Below, piece by piece: positions 26,512 to 37,935 of a stretch of 64,000 bases of DNA (position 1 is the first letter of the stretch; each line of letters begins with the position of its first letter). Made by a program: the position numbers and the translations under genes. The DNA lies in contig NZ_BDBI01000005.1 of NCBI RefSeq assembly GCF_001612905.1, forward strand, positions 1 through 64,000. The letters run 5' to 3'. The notes under the pieces are model-generated. The model ran no database searches and was not told the origin of the DNA. It saw nothing but the letters and a program-made list of their open reading frames with translations. This DNA is from Nocardia ignorata NBRC 108230 (lineage in GTDB: Bacteria; Actinomycetota; Actinomycetes; Mycobacteriales; Mycobacteriaceae).

Positions 26512-27837
26512 ACGACTGACTCCTCGCCCCGCGCCCAGGAGGCGCCGCTGCTGCTTTCCACCGAGCCGCCGCGCACGTTCGGGTTCGCCGACCAGGCTGC
26601 CTTCTGGACCAATCTCGGGGTGAGCCTGATCGGGTTCACCGGGGCCGTCTACGTGCTGCAACCGCCCGGGTACGACCGGTTGCCGCTGCTCGGGGCGGTG
26701 CTGGCGACCGTGGTCGGCACGATCGTCGGCACGTCGATGGTGGCCGCCGCCGGTGCGGTCGGCGCCGGAACCGGTGCGCCCGCGATGGCCAATTTCCGTG
26801 GGCTGTTCGGCACCAAGCTGTCCGGGCTGCCGACGGTGGCCAATGTGGTGCAGTGCATCGGCTGGGGTGTGTACGAGCTCACCGTGATCGCGGCGGGTAT
26901 CGCGGCGCTCACCAGCGACCGGGTGCCGCACGCGGTGGCGGTGATCGCGGCCGGTGTACTGAGCACGGTGATGGCGATCTGGCCGATGCACGTGGTGGGG
27001 ATCCTGCGGCGCTACGTCACCGTGGCGGTCGGTATCGCGATGCTGTATTTCACCGTGCAGATGTTGCGGCAGCCGCTGCCCGATCTGGGACAGACGTCCT
27101 GGTCCGGGTTCTTTCCCGCCGTGGACACCGCGCTCGCCGTCGCCGTGTCGTTCGTGCCGCTGGCCGCGGACTACACGCGGCATTCGCGGTCGGTGAAGGT
27201 GGCGGGCGGTGCCACCGTGATCGGGTATTCGGTGGCCCAGATCTGGTGCTACCTGCTGGGTATCGTCGCCCTGCTGCACGTGGGCGGCGACCTGAACCAG
27301 CTGTTCGACTCGTTCCTCGGGATCACCGCGGGCTGGGTGTTCTTCGCGGTGCTCGTGCTGCGCGAGACCGACCAGTCCTTCGCCAACGTGTATTCCACGG
27401 CCATGTCGTTGCAGAACCTGCTGCCGCGCGTGGATCGCCGCATCCTGGCCGCCGTCGTCGGCGTGCTCGCCACCGTCTTCGCCCTGAATGTGCGCGATTT
27501 CAGCTCTTACGCGAACTTCCTGCTGCTCATCGGTTCGGTGTTCGTTCCCCTCACCGCCGTGCTCGTGGTGGACTACTTCTTCGGGCGCGGCCGAACCGGC
27601 TGGGACCTGTCCGACAACTCGCCCGCCCGCCCGATCATGCTGCTGCCCTGGGCGATCGGCTTCACGGTGTACCAGCTGTGCAACCCCGGCTCGGTGTTGT
27701 GGTGGGCCGACCGGTGGACCGGGATCCAGGACGCGCTCGGCGTGCATCCGACCTGGTGGACGTCGGCATCGCTCTTCTCGTTCCTCGCGGCCGGTGCCGC
27801 GACCGGTGTCGTCGTGGTCGTCGGTCGGCGACGGTGA
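26509..27837 (+). CDS. NCS1 family (cytosine/purine-type) permease
   Basis: A 442-aa integral membrane protein with about 12 helices. Family-like segments are FADQAAFWTNLGVSLIGFTG at the N-terminus, SFVPLAADYTRHSRSVKVAG in the centre (the conserved acidic-Tyr-x-Arg-x-x-Arg region), and VNVRDFSSYANFLLLIGSVF-like sequence (ALNVRDFSSYANF) late in the protein. It probably imports a nucleobase or related compound by proton symport; the exact substrate is not visible. I list the ATG at 26509; the in-frame ATG at 26497 adds four residues. It is divergent from cmrA and 48 bases ahead of the APH-like gene. Confidence 0.88.
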   Translation: MTTDSSPRAQEAPLLLSTEPPRTFGFADQAAFWTNLGVSLIGFTGAVYVLQPPGYDRLPLLGAVLATVVGTIVGTSMVAAAGAVGAGTGAPAMANFRGLFGTKLSGLPTVANVVQCIGWGVYELTVIAAGIAALTSDRVPHAVAVIAAGVLSTVMAIWPMHVVGILRRYVTVAVGIAMLYFTVQMLRQPLPDLGQTSWSGFFPAVDTALAVAVSFVPLAADYTRHSRSVKVAGGATVIGYSVAQIWCYLLGIVALLHVGGDLNQLFDSFLGITAGWVFFAVLVLRETDQSFANVYSTAMSLQNLLPRVDRRILAAVVGVLATVFALNVRDFSSYANFLLLIGSVFVPLTAVLVVDYFFGRGRTGWDLSDNSPARPIMLLPWAIGFTVYQLCNPGSVLWWADRWTGIQDALGVHPTWWTSASLFSFLAAGAATGVVVVVGRRR

Positions 27838-27885
27838 TTCGGCGGCGCGGCGGGGTGCTCCGGGCGGCCGGACGGAGTCCGAGCG

Positions 27886-29052
27886 ATGGATGAGGACCGC
27901 GTTTTCGGAATGGGCGACGAGCCGCTGGCCGCACCGACATGGCCCGCGCTCACCGAAGCCGAAGCCGCCTCGGCCGTCGCGGCTACGTGGGGCTTGGATG
28001 GGGCCACGATCGAATGGCGCAGTGCGCGACCACTTTCCGCGACGGTCGGGGTGCGTACCGGTAGTGAGCGATTAGTCGTCAAACGGTTGCCGAGTGCGCT
28101 GCGTGACCTGGGTGCCCTGGCGGAGGAGCACCGGTTCATGGCACACCTGCGAGCACGCGGGATTCCGGTGCCGGAGGTCCGCACCGTCACCGGGTCCGCG
28201 TTGCGAGCGGCTGCCTCCTGCAACCAGCTTGGCCAGCACCGGTTCGGCGTCGTGCTCGACAGCGCAGGTGACGGCCACGCCGATCATCGTCATGCGTTCG
28301 TCTATGAGGTGCACCAGGCGGGAGAAGGGGACGATCGGTATCGCGCGGACTTTTCCTGGACACCGTTCCGCGATATCGAGGACGCCGCCGCAGCAGGCAC
28401 GATGCTGGCCCGATTGCATTCGGCCGCCGAGGGTTTCGACGCACCCACACGTCCCGCCCGCCCATTGCTCGCCAGCATGCACAGCGACGTCATCGGCGCC
28501 TTCGAATGGCATATCGCGCGCCGGCCCGCTCTCGCGGCCTTCCTCGCCGACCGCGATTGGCGCACAGAAGCCCCCGACCTCCGTGCCGACCTCACCACCG
28601 TCGAACCCTTGTGGACGCATGGCGATTGGCACCCGACCAATTTCCTCTGGCGCGACCACGAGGCGACCTCGGTGATCGATTTCGGCCTGTCCGACCGCAC
28701 CACCGCCGTCTTCGACCTCGCCACCGCCGTGGAACGCACTGCCGTGGACTGGATCTCGCTCCGCGACGGTGGCCCCGCCAACGTTCGCACGGACCAGATC
28801 ACGGCCCTGTTCGAGGGCTACCTGTCCATCCGTCCGCTGAACCCCGCGGAAAGCCAACTGTTACCGGATCTGCTCCCACTGGCACACATCGGCTACGAAC
28901 TCTCCGAAATCGACTACTTCCTCACGATTCCCCAGGAACCCCGCAACGCCGAAATCGCCTACCACGACTGGCTTCTGGGTCACCTGCGCTGGTACGAAAC
29001 GCCCGAAGGCCACGACCTCAGAACACTGCTCCACGACCTGTCCGCCCGCTGA
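27886..29052 (+). CDS. APH-family phosphotransferase (aminoglycoside phosphotransferase fold)
   Basis: A 388-aa small-molecule kinase fold. The catalytic loop is THGDWHPTNFLW (residues about 243-254; catalytic Asp in HGD) and the metal-binding loop is SVIDFGLSDRTTAVFDLA. The N-lobe Lys is in RLVVKRLP (about 62-69). An atypical His/Asp-rich segment (DSAGDGHADHRHAFVYEVHQ) follows at about 125-145. Such proteins phosphorylate antibiotics, homoserine, choline or sugars; the substrate is unknown and resistance should not be assumed. GGACGGAG lies 8 bases before the ATG. Possibly co-transcribed with the permease. Confidence 0.87.
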   Translation: MDEDRVFGMGDEPLAAPTWPALTEAEAASAVAATWGLDGATIEWRSARPLSATVGVRTGSERLVVKRLPSALRDLGALAEEHRFMAHLRARGIPVPEVRTVTGSALRAAASCNQLGQHRFGVVLDSAGDGHADHRHAFVYEVHQAGEGDDRYRADFSWTPFRDIEDAAAAGTMLARLHSAAEGFDAPTRPARPLLASMHSDVIGAFEWHIARRPALAAFLADRDWRTEAPDLRADLTTVEPLWTHGDWHPTNFLWRDHEATSVIDFGLSDRTTAVFDLATAVERTAVDWISLRDGGPANVRTDQITALFEGYLSIRPLNPAESQLLPDLLPLAHIGYELSEIDYFLTIPQEPRNAEIAYHDWLLGHLRWYETPEGHDLRTLLHDLSAR

Positions 29053-29135
29053 GGGACTTACTGCCGACCTGCGCGCATCTTCAGCTGTGCGGTACTACTC
29101 GGAGCGGCCACCTACCGCACCCCCCAGCCAAAGAC

Positions 29136-29179
29136 AACACCCCCACCCACCGGATGCGAGTTCGGTGGATGGGGGTGTC
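29136..29179. terminator. Bidirectional hairpin
   Basis: ACACCCCCACCCACCG and CGGTGGATGGGGGTGT pair with one mismatch (G-U on the minus strand) around a 10-base loop, between convergent genes ending at 29052 and 29213. Confidence 0.8.
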
Positions 29180-29212
29180 GCAACGGCCGTCCGTCGCGTC
29201 GGACGACCGGGT

Positions 29213-31794
<2,582 letters not shown>

Positions 31795-31803
31795 GCGACG
31801 AGG

Positions 31804-31846
31804 ATATGCGCAACCAACGGTTCTATGCAACCAGGTTCATATGAAT
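31804..31846. promoter_or_regulatory. Repeated AACC/GGTT dyads between padR and MFS gene
   Basis: Two neighbouring dyads, AACC-AAC-GGTT (about 31812-31822) and AACC-A-GGTT (about 31830-31837), are each preceded by GC and followed by C. They are enclosed by ATATG...CATAT. The block overlaps the padR -10 box and is a reasonable PadR operator, by position. Confidence 0.5.
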
Positions 31847-31906
31847 TGACGGCGCGGCGATCGTCGATGCCCTGCCGGGCGCCGAACACGCCGTTACGCT
31901 CGGTGC

Positions 31907-33247
31907 ATGACCGAGGTGAGCGCGTCCGCGACCATCGGCGAGGCGGCCGGACGCGGACAGGTGATGGCGTGGGGTCTGTGGGATTGGGGGTCCTCGGCGT
32001 TCCAGGCCGTGACGCTCACCTTCGTGTTCTCGGTGTATCTCACCGACAAGGTCGGCAAGGACCTGCCGGGCACGATCTCCGCGAGCGCGTGGCTCGGTTG
32101 GGCGCTGGCGGGCGCGGGTCTGGTCGTCGCGCTGACGGCACCGGTGTGCGGGCAGTACTTCGACGCGGTCGGCTCCCGCAAGCGCGCGCTGGCCACGTTG
32201 ACCGCGCTCACCGTCGGTGCGATGGCGTTGATGTTCTTCGTCCACGCCGACTACCGCGACCTGTGGCTCGGGCTCGTCCTGCTCGGTTTCGCCTCGGCCA
32301 CCTTCGAATTGGCGACGGTGCCCTACAACGCGATGATGCGCCAGGTGTCGACGCCGGCGACGGTCGGCCGGGTGTCCGGATTCGGTTGGGCGATGGGCTA
32401 TTTCGGTGGCATCGTGTTGCTTCTCGCCTGCTACGCGGGCTTCCTCGCCGGTGACGGCGACCGCCGCGGCCTGCTCGACATGCCGACCGATCAGGGCCTC
32501 AATGTGCGGCTGGTGATCGTGCTCGCCGCCGTCTGGTTCACGGTGTTCGCGCTGCCGGTGCTGTTCACCGTGCCCGAACTGCCACGCACCGGTGCCGATC
32601 CCGGCGCCGACCGCGTCGGATTCCTGGGCTCCTATCGGGTGCTGTGGCGTGACGTGCGCGACCTGTGGCGCACCGACCGGCACACCGTGTGGTTCCTGCT
32701 GGCCAGCGCGATCTTCCGCGACGGGCTGGCCGGGGTGTTCACCTTCGGTGCCGTGCTCGCGGTCGGCGTGTACGGCTTCGCCGACGCCGATGTGCTGCTG
32801 TTCGGTGTGGCCGCGAACGTGGTGGCCGGCGCGGCGGCGATCGCGGCGGGCCGCTTCGACGACCGGCTCGGCCCCAAGCGGGTGATCGTCGGCTCGCTGA
32901 TCGGGATGATCGTCTGCGGCGCGGTGTTGCTGGTGGTGACCGGTTCGCTGATGTTCTGGATCTTCGGCTTGGCCCTGACCGTCTTCGTCGGCCCCGCGCA
33001 GGCCTCGGCCCGATCGTTCCTGGCCCGTCTCGCCCCACCTGGTCGCGAGGGTCAGCTGTTCGGTCTCTACACCACCACCGGCCGCGCAGTCTCGTTCCTG
33101 GCGCCAGCCCTGTTCGGCCTGTTCGCCTGGGCCTTCCACAACGACCGCGCCGGAATCATCGGCCTGCTCGTCGTGCTCACCATCGGTCTACTGGTCCTGC
33201 TCCCGGTGCGTGCACCGAGACCCGTTCAGGACGCCAAACCTGTGTAG
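31907..33247 (+). CDS. MFS transporter, UMF1/Atg22-like
   Basis: A 446-aa major facilitator protein with 12 predicted helices. The N-terminal WGLWDWGSSAFQAVTLTFVF is typical of the UMF1 group, and the motif between helices 2 and 3 is GQYFDAVGSRKRAL. The second half opens with a cytoplasmic loop around residues 220-260 and includes GRFDDRLGPKRVIVGSLIGM. Substrate unknown. The ATG at 31907 lies 6 bases after TACGCT, so the mRNA is probably leaderless. It is divergent from padR-fadH and could share its control. Confidence 0.9.
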   Translation: MTEVSASATIGEAAGRGQVMAWGLWDWGSSAFQAVTLTFVFSVYLTDKVGKDLPGTISASAWLGWALAGAGLVVALTAPVCGQYFDAVGSRKRALATLTALTVGAMALMFFVHADYRDLWLGLVLLGFASATFELATVPYNAMMRQVSTPATVGRVSGFGWAMGYFGGIVLLLACYAGFLAGDGDRRGLLDMPTDQGLNVRLVIVLAAVWFTVFALPVLFTVPELPRTGADPGADRVGFLGSYRVLWRDVRDLWRTDRHTVWFLLASAIFRDGLAGVFTFGAVLAVGVYGFADADVLLFGVAANVVAGAAAIAAGRFDDRLGPKRVIVGSLIGMIVCGAVLLVVTGSLMFWIFGLALTVFVGPAQASARSFLARLAPPGREGQLFGLYTTTGRAVSFLAPALFGLFAWAFHNDRAGIIGLLVVLTIGLLVLLPVRAPRPVQDAKPV

Positions 33248-33407
33248 CGTCACCGATTTCCCCCGTTCCAATTTGTGAACATATGTACTCCCAACCGGTT
33301 CAACCGCAAATCCGCAACAACATGGGTAACTCACCGGGTACGAACAAACGCAACCACGAACCTGTGTCTGGCCGCCGACCCAAGTTTCACCGCACCTGAG
33401 TCTGGCC

Positions 33408-34058
33408 TTAATTTTCGGGGAGGCGGGTGCGCCATGCGGCGATACCCAGGGCGATCAAGCGCATCTGCATCACCGTGCGCTCCACGACCGCCGCCTCTTC
33501 GCGCGGGGTCGCCGACACGAATGATCCGATGCCATCGGTGACGGTGCTGACCAGCAGATCCGCGGCGATCTCGAGTTCCGTTGTGCTCCACGAGTCGAGC
33601 GCACGCAACCGCGACAGGTCGGCGACGATCTCGCGCACGATCAGCTGCATCTCCATCGCGATGGCCTGACGCAGTGGTGCCGAACCGCCGTGCCGTTCGC
33701 GCAGGAGGAATCCGAACAGCGCGCGCTTGGCGGCGACCTGGTCGAAGACGAATCGCACGGTGTCGGCGAGGTGGGCGTCTGGCTTGCGCCTGACCTCGCG
33801 CAATGCCAGCCGTAGCGCGGTGACACCCTCGTCGACGAGGGTGGCGCCCAGATCGTCCAGCGACGCGAAGTGGCGGTAGAACGCCGTCGGCACGATCCCG
33901 GCCGAGCGTGCGACCTCGCGCAGGCTCAGTGCGGCGAAACCGCGTTCCGCGGCCAGGGCCAGCGTGCCGTCGAGGAGAGCCGCCCGAGTGTGCGCTTTGC
34001 GCTCATTCCGGGTTCCTGCCTGCTCAGTCACATCGGTGAGCATACATCCGTTCACCAT
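33408..34058 (-). CDS. TetR family regulator, probable desaturase regulator
   Basis: A 216-aa regulator. The HTH runs ALLDGTLALAAERGFAALSL, REVARSAGIVPTAFYRHF (about residues 28-66). The GIVPTAFYRHF recognition helix and the following LDDLGATLVDEGV resemble the MadR/FabR-like TetR proteins that control fatty acid desaturases. It is divergent from the desA3 operon, with a dyad between. I chose the ATG at 34058 because AAGGA lies 7 bases upstream; an in-frame ATG at 34043 is possible. Repression of the desaturase operon in response to acyl-CoA state is inference from family and position. Confidence 0.9.
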   Translation of the reverse strand: MVNGCMLTDVTEQAGTRNERKAHTRAALLDGTLALAAERGFAALSLREVARSAGIVPTAFYRHFASLDDLGATLVDEGVTALRLALREVRRKPDAHLADTVRFVFDQVAAKRALFGFLLRERHGGSAPLRQAIAMEMQLIVREIVADLSRLRALDSWSTTELEIAADLLVSTVTDGIGSFVSATPREEAAVVERTVMQMRLIALGIAAWRTRLPEN

Positions 34059-34136
34059 AGTCGCTTCCTTGGAAATGTAGTCCGGCTCACATCGTTGCCG
34101 GTTGACAGTGGGCCGGGTCCATCCGGCACACTAGTG

Positions 34137-34154
34137 AGTGTACAGGCGTGCACT
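34137..34154. promoter_or_regulatory. Operator-like dyad in the tetR/desaturase intergenic region
   Basis: AGTGTACAGGCGTGCACT: 7-bp arms AGTGTAC/GTGCACT with one mismatch around AGGC. A TTGACA hexamer lies at 34112-34117. It is placed to control the reductase-desaturase operon. Confidence 0.5.
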
Positions 34155-34203
34155 GAAATTTTCGCCAGCACGTCCACGGAACATCCGCAGAGGGGCAACA
34201 CAC

Positions 34204-35295
34204 ATGGTGGGACTGATCGACCTGGTGCAGACGTTGACGACGCCGCATCCGCTGGACCGGTACCTCGAACTCGTCAGCCCGGCGCTGACCGCGCGGGAAC
34301 TGCGTGCCGAGGTCACCCATGTATCCCGCGCGGTACCCGGCTCGGTGACCCTGACCCTGCGTACTTCGCGCCGCTGGCGTGGACACAAGGCCGGGCAGTA
34401 CATCCAGATCGGGGTGCTGATCGACGGCGTGCGCCACGTCCGCTGCTACTCGCCCATCGACCCCGAGGGCGGCAGCGACCGTTTCCTGCAGCTCACCGTC
34501 AAGGCGCACCCCGGCGGGCTGGTCTCGAACTACCTGCACGATCACGCCGAACCGGGCATGGTCGTCAACCTCGAGCCGGCGAGCGGCGTGTTCGCGCTGC
34601 CCGAGCAGCGGCCCGCGAAGGTGCTGCTCATCAGCGGCGGCAGCGGCATCACTCCGGTGCTGTCGATGCTGCGCACCCTCGACGCCGAGGCATACACCGG
34701 TGAGGTCACCTTCCTGCACTACGCGCGTCAGCCGGAGATGATTCCGCACCGCGCGGAACTGGCCGCGATCGCCAACCGGCGCCCCAACTTCCGGGTGGAA
34801 TACCGCTTCCCGGTGGAGCCGGGCACGGTCGTCAACGGTGAGACCTCCACCGGCAGCGGCTTTTTCGACTACGACGAGCTCGAGCGCGTGGCGCCCTGGT
34901 TCGCCGACGCGCAGACCTTCGTGTGTGGCCCGCCGCCGCTGATGAACGCCGTGAAGAACATCTTCGAGGCCGAGGGTCTCGCGGATCGGGTGCACAGCGA
35001 GGAGTTCACCCTCACCACCGTTCCGGTCGACCCGTCCGAGGCCACCGGCACCGTCACCTTCTCCGGCAGCGACGTCGCCGCCGAGAACAACGGTTCCTCG
35101 CTGCTCGAACAGGCCGAATCGGCCGGGCTCACCCCGGAATACGGCTGCCGCATGGGGATCTGCTTCTCCTGCACCGCGACCAAGGTGTCCGGCTGCACCC
35201 GCAACCTGCGCACCGGCGAACTCGACGCCGACCCCGACAAGCAGATCCAGATCTGCGTGAACGCACCCGTCGGCGACGTCGACATCGCCCTCTAG
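34204..35295 (+). CDS. Ferredoxin-reductase partner of acyl-CoA desaturase (Rv3230c-like)
   Basis: A 363-aa oxidoreductase that passes electrons from NADPH through FAD to a plant-type 2Fe-2S centre. The FAD domain has RCYSPI (about residues 80-85), the NAD(P) domain shows KVLLISGGSGITPVLSMLR and FVCGPPPLM, and the C-terminal ferredoxin domain has cysteines in YGCRMGICFSCTATKVSGC and IQICVNAP. The ATG at 34204 follows GAGGGGC; a GTG at 34138 would add 22 residues across the operator. Located 40 bases before the desaturase, as Rv3230c precedes desA3, so it is very likely the dedicated electron donor. Confidence 0.94.
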   Translation: MVGLIDLVQTLTTPHPLDRYLELVSPALTARELRAEVTHVSRAVPGSVTLTLRTSRRWRGHKAGQYIQIGVLIDGVRHVRCYSPIDPEGGSDRFLQLTVKAHPGGLVSNYLHDHAEPGMVVNLEPASGVFALPEQRPAKVLLISGGSGITPVLSMLRTLDAEAYTGEVTFLHYARQPEMIPHRAELAAIANRRPNFRVEYRFPVEPGTVVNGETSTGSGFFDYDELERVAPWFADAQTFVCGPPPLMNAVKNIFEAEGLADRVHSEEFTLTTVPVDPSEATGTVTFSGSDVAAENNGSSLLEQAESAGLTPEYGCRMGICFSCTATKVSGCTRNLRTGELDADPDKQIQICVNAPVGDVDIAL

Positions 35296-35335
35296 TCAAC
35301 CGATCACCGCGAAACAACCCAGGGGAGATACTGCT

Positions 35336-36484
35336 ATGACGATCCTCACCGAAACCGCAGACGGCCCGGTCATCCTGACCCCCGACCAGGTCGAAGAGCT
35401 CGGCAAGGCGCTCGACGACCTGCGTGCCCGCGTCGTCGCCGACCTCGGCGAACGCGACCGCGAATACATCTACAAGATCATCAAGACCCAGCGCGGTCTC
35501 GAGGTGGCGGGCCGCGGTCTGATGTACCTCGGCTTCCTCCCGCCGTTCTGGCTGGCCGGTGTCGCCGCACTCGGCGCGTCGAAGATTCTCGACAACATGG
35601 AAATCGGCCACAACGTGATGCACGGCCAGTACGACTGGATGCGTGAGCGCGGCGTGAACTCCCGCGAATTCGACTGGGACACCGTGTGCCCGGCCGATCA
35701 GTGGAAGCACTCGCACAACTACATGCACCACACCTACACCAACATCCACGACATGGACCGCGACATCGGTTACGGCATCCTGCGTATCGACGAGGGCCAG
35801 AAGTGGAACCCCTACTACCTGGGCAACCCCGTCTACGCCTTCCTGCTGATGGTGCTGTTCGAGTGGGGCGTGATGGTGCACGACCTCGAGGCCGACAACA
35901 TCATCAAGGGCAAGCGCAAGTGGTCCGACCTCAAGCCGCTGCTCAAGGGGCAGTTCAAGAAGGCGGGCAGGCAGGTCCTCAAGGACTACGTGGTGTTCCC
36001 GGCGCTGACCGGCCCGCTGTTCCTGCACACCCTGGCGGGCAACGCGGCCGCGAACCTGGTGCGCAACCTGTGGACCTTCTCCATCATCTTCTGTGGTCAC
36101 TTCCCGGCGGGCGTGCAGACGTTCACCAAGGAGGAGACCGCGGAGGAGACTCGTGGTGAGTGGTACGTGCGCCAGATGCTCGGCTCGGCCAACATCAACG
36201 GTTCGCGACTGTTCCACATCATGTCGGGCAACCTCTCGCACCAGATCGAGCACCACCTGTTCCCGGATATCCCGGCCAACCGGTACCCGGAAATGGCGCC
36301 CGAGGTGAGGGCGCTGTGCGAGAAGTACGGTCTGCCATACAACACCGGCCGTTTCTCCAAGCAGATCGGTTCGGTGTGGGTCAAGATCTTCCAGCTCGCG
36401 CTGCCCGACAACATCATCAAGAGGGCGCCCAAGCCCGGTGTTATCGTTATGCGTAATCGGAAGGCAACCGAAGTGGGCGTGTAA
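35336..36484 (+). CDS. desA3: Membrane stearoyl-CoA 9-desaturase, DesA3 type
   Basis: A 382-aa di-iron membrane enzyme that introduces the delta-9 double bond into stearoyl-CoA to make oleate. The three histidine boxes are present: GHNVMHGQ (about residues 90-97), HNYMHH (about 126-131) and HQIEHH (about 302-307). Hydrophobic pairs are at about 60-85 and 225-250. GGGGAGA lies 9 bases before the ATG. It sits between its reductase and a small protein whose ATG overlaps its stop codon, giving a three-gene operon facing a divergent TetR. Confidence 0.95.
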   Translation: MTILTETADGPVILTPDQVEELGKALDDLRARVVADLGERDREYIYKIIKTQRGLEVAGRGLMYLGFLPPFWLAGVAALGASKILDNMEIGHNVMHGQYDWMRERGVNSREFDWDTVCPADQWKHSHNYMHHTYTNIHDMDRDIGYGILRIDEGQKWNPYYLGNPVYAFLLMVLFEWGVMVHDLEADNIIKGKRKWSDLKPLLKGQFKKAGRQVLKDYVVFPALTGPLFLHTLAGNAAANLVRNLWTFSIIFCGHFPAGVQTFTKEETAEETRGEWYVRQMLGSANINGSRLFHIMSGNLSHQIEHHLFPDIPANRYPEMAPEVRALCEKYGLPYNTGRFSKQIGSVWVKIFQLALPDNIIKRAPKPGVIVMRNRKATEVGV

Positions 36485-36798
36485 TGGTCGGCAAATTCGA
36501 AACCAACAAGGATCTCGTCCAGGAATTGACGACCTCCGGCGCGCAGCGGGTGGGCAATATCGCCGCGCTGATCACCGGAACCGTCGCGGGGGTGGCTCGG
36601 GAGATCGGTGAGTTCATCACCGACGCGATCGAGATGAAGGAAGCGGCCGCCGCGGCTCGCCGTGACGCGGCCGCGGCCGAACCGGCCTACGACGCCACCG
36701 ACGACGAGGTGCGGGCGCCCGAGCAGCCTGTCACCGAGGCCGAGATCGTCGACGAGACCGAGGTGGTCTCGCCGAAGCCGGTGCCCGAGCAGCACTGA
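36484..36798 (+). CDS. Small conserved protein coupled to desaturase gene
   Basis: A 104-aa protein whose ATG overlaps the desaturase TAA by one base (TAATG), so it is translationally coupled. The N-terminal half is an amphipathic/hydrophobic helix (GNIAALITGTVAGVAREIGE, FITDAIEMKEAAAAARRD), and the C-terminal half is acidic and Pro/Val/Glu-rich with no fold signal. It could attach peripherally to the membrane and stabilise or regulate the desaturase complex. That is inference from coupling alone; I do not recognise a family. Confidence 0.8.
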   Translation: MVGKFETNKDLVQELTTSGAQRVGNIAALITGTVAGVAREIGEFITDAIEMKEAAAAARRDAAAAEPAYDATDDEVRAPEQPVTEAEIVDETEVVSPKPVPEQH

Positions 36799-37284
36799 TC
36801 ACCACACCGGCAACCGGCGCCGGTGCTCGATCACATCGGTGATGAGATCGCGGTAGCCGTCGGCCAGTTCGGCCAGCCGGGACCAGTGCAGATGGGTTCG
36901 ACCCTCCGGATCGCCGTCCAGCGCATGCTGGGCGGCGATCCATTTTCGTGCCATCCGATCGATCACCGCGCCGAGGGTCTCGGTGTGCAGCGAGGCCCCC
37001 GCGCGATGGGCCAGGTTGGTGGCCACCCAGTTGTCGATGAGCGCCATCTGGGTGGTGCGTTCGCGGTCTATCTCGTCGATCAGGCGCAGGATCCGCGCGC
37101 TCGAGACGGCCGGGTCGCGGGCCTCCTCGATCACCGCCCGCCTGCGTGCGTGGCATTCGGCGAGGGCGGCGGCCGCGTCGAGTACCCGGTGATGGGGACG
37201 GTTCCGATCGATCGGCCGGACGAATGCCCGTAACAAGGCCGACGGTGACGGTGGTTGTGTCAGGTGGCCGGAGTCGATCGGCAT
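36799..37284 (-). CDS. DUF4254 domain-containing protein
   Basis: A 161-aa all-helical soluble protein. Family-like features are ALAECHARRRAVIEEARDPA, the IDEIDRERTTQMALIDNWVA stretch and the late HWSRLAELADGYRDLITDVI. DUF4254 proteins occur next to glycosyltransferases elsewhere, but nothing of that kind adjoins here. AGGGGCG precedes the ATG. It is convergent with the desaturase operon, with its stop codon immediately after that operon's last stop. Function unknown. Confidence 0.85.
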   Translation of the reverse strand: MPIDSGHLTQPPSPSALLRAFVRPIDRNRPHHRVLDAAAALAECHARRRAVIEEARDPAVSSARILRLIDEIDRERTTQMALIDNWVATNLAHRAGASLHTETLGAVIDRMARKWIAAQHALDGDPEGRTHLHWSRLAELADGYRDLITDVIEHRRRLPVW

Positions 37285-37567
37285 GGTGCACGCCCCTGAA
37301 AAAGCTCGCGAGGGTGGATACGCCGGGGCCGGGGAATCGCCGGGACGCGCCCCGGCACCGGCGTAGCCCCGCCCAGGCGCCGACGTATTCCGCGACGCTG
37401 CGGTGAGGATGACGGCCCGGGAAATATCGGGACCCTTTCAGGAAAGCGCGATCCGGGATCGACGCGCAATAGTATGGTGTACAAAACTCCGGGTCGGCAG
37501 AAATTGTTATGTGCCGATGACGGGCGGGTCACCGGGCGGTGACCGGGAAAACCGCTGCGGCACATTC

Positions 37568-37933
37568 ATGGCAATCTCGCCGACGACAAGACCCGCGTAT
37601 GCACTAGCCTCGGTAGATGTGCCGGCTTACGTGTCCTCGCCCGAGCTGACCTTCGGCTTTCTCTTCGCGCTGGAAGACCCGCAGCGAATCGCCGATGTGG
37701 TCCGCGACCTGATGGAACGCCGCGCGGTGTCGGTGTTCCGGCTCGCCCGGCTGTCCGACGACGAAGGGCCACCGCAGCGCTATGTGGTGAACTGGGCCGC
37801 CATCCCGCAGATCGCCATCACCACCACCGCCCCCGATGCCGACGAGTTGCGCGCGCAGCGGATCATGCTGGTCAACGCCTTCATCGGCGAGGGCGGCGAG
37901 GTGAGTATGTACTCCGGTAACCCGAACGCTTGA
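37568..37933 (+). CDS. Hypothetical protein, 121 aa
   Basis: A small soluble alpha/beta protein: YVSSPELTFGFLFALEDPQR, VVRDLMERRAVSVFRLARLS and QIAITTTAPDADELRAQRIM are readable, with no membrane helix or signal. The codon and third-base G+C pattern is normal for the genome, which supports a real gene. The ATG at 37568 is the likely start; in-frame upstream extension exists but looks non-coding. It is convergent with the ABC operon two bases downstream. No family recognised. Confidence 0.7.
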   Translation: MAISPTTRPAYALASVDVPAYVSSPELTFGFLFALEDPQRIADVVRDLMERRAVSVFRLARLSDDEGPPQRYVVNWAAIPQIAITTTAPDADELRAQRIMLVNAFIGEGGEVSMYSGNPNA

Positions 37934-37935
37934 AT

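Noticed and set aside
27886..29052. Calling the APH-fold protein an aminoglycoside resistance enzyme
   Set aside because: The kinase motifs are shared by many small-molecule kinases and nothing in the context points to antibiotic modification.
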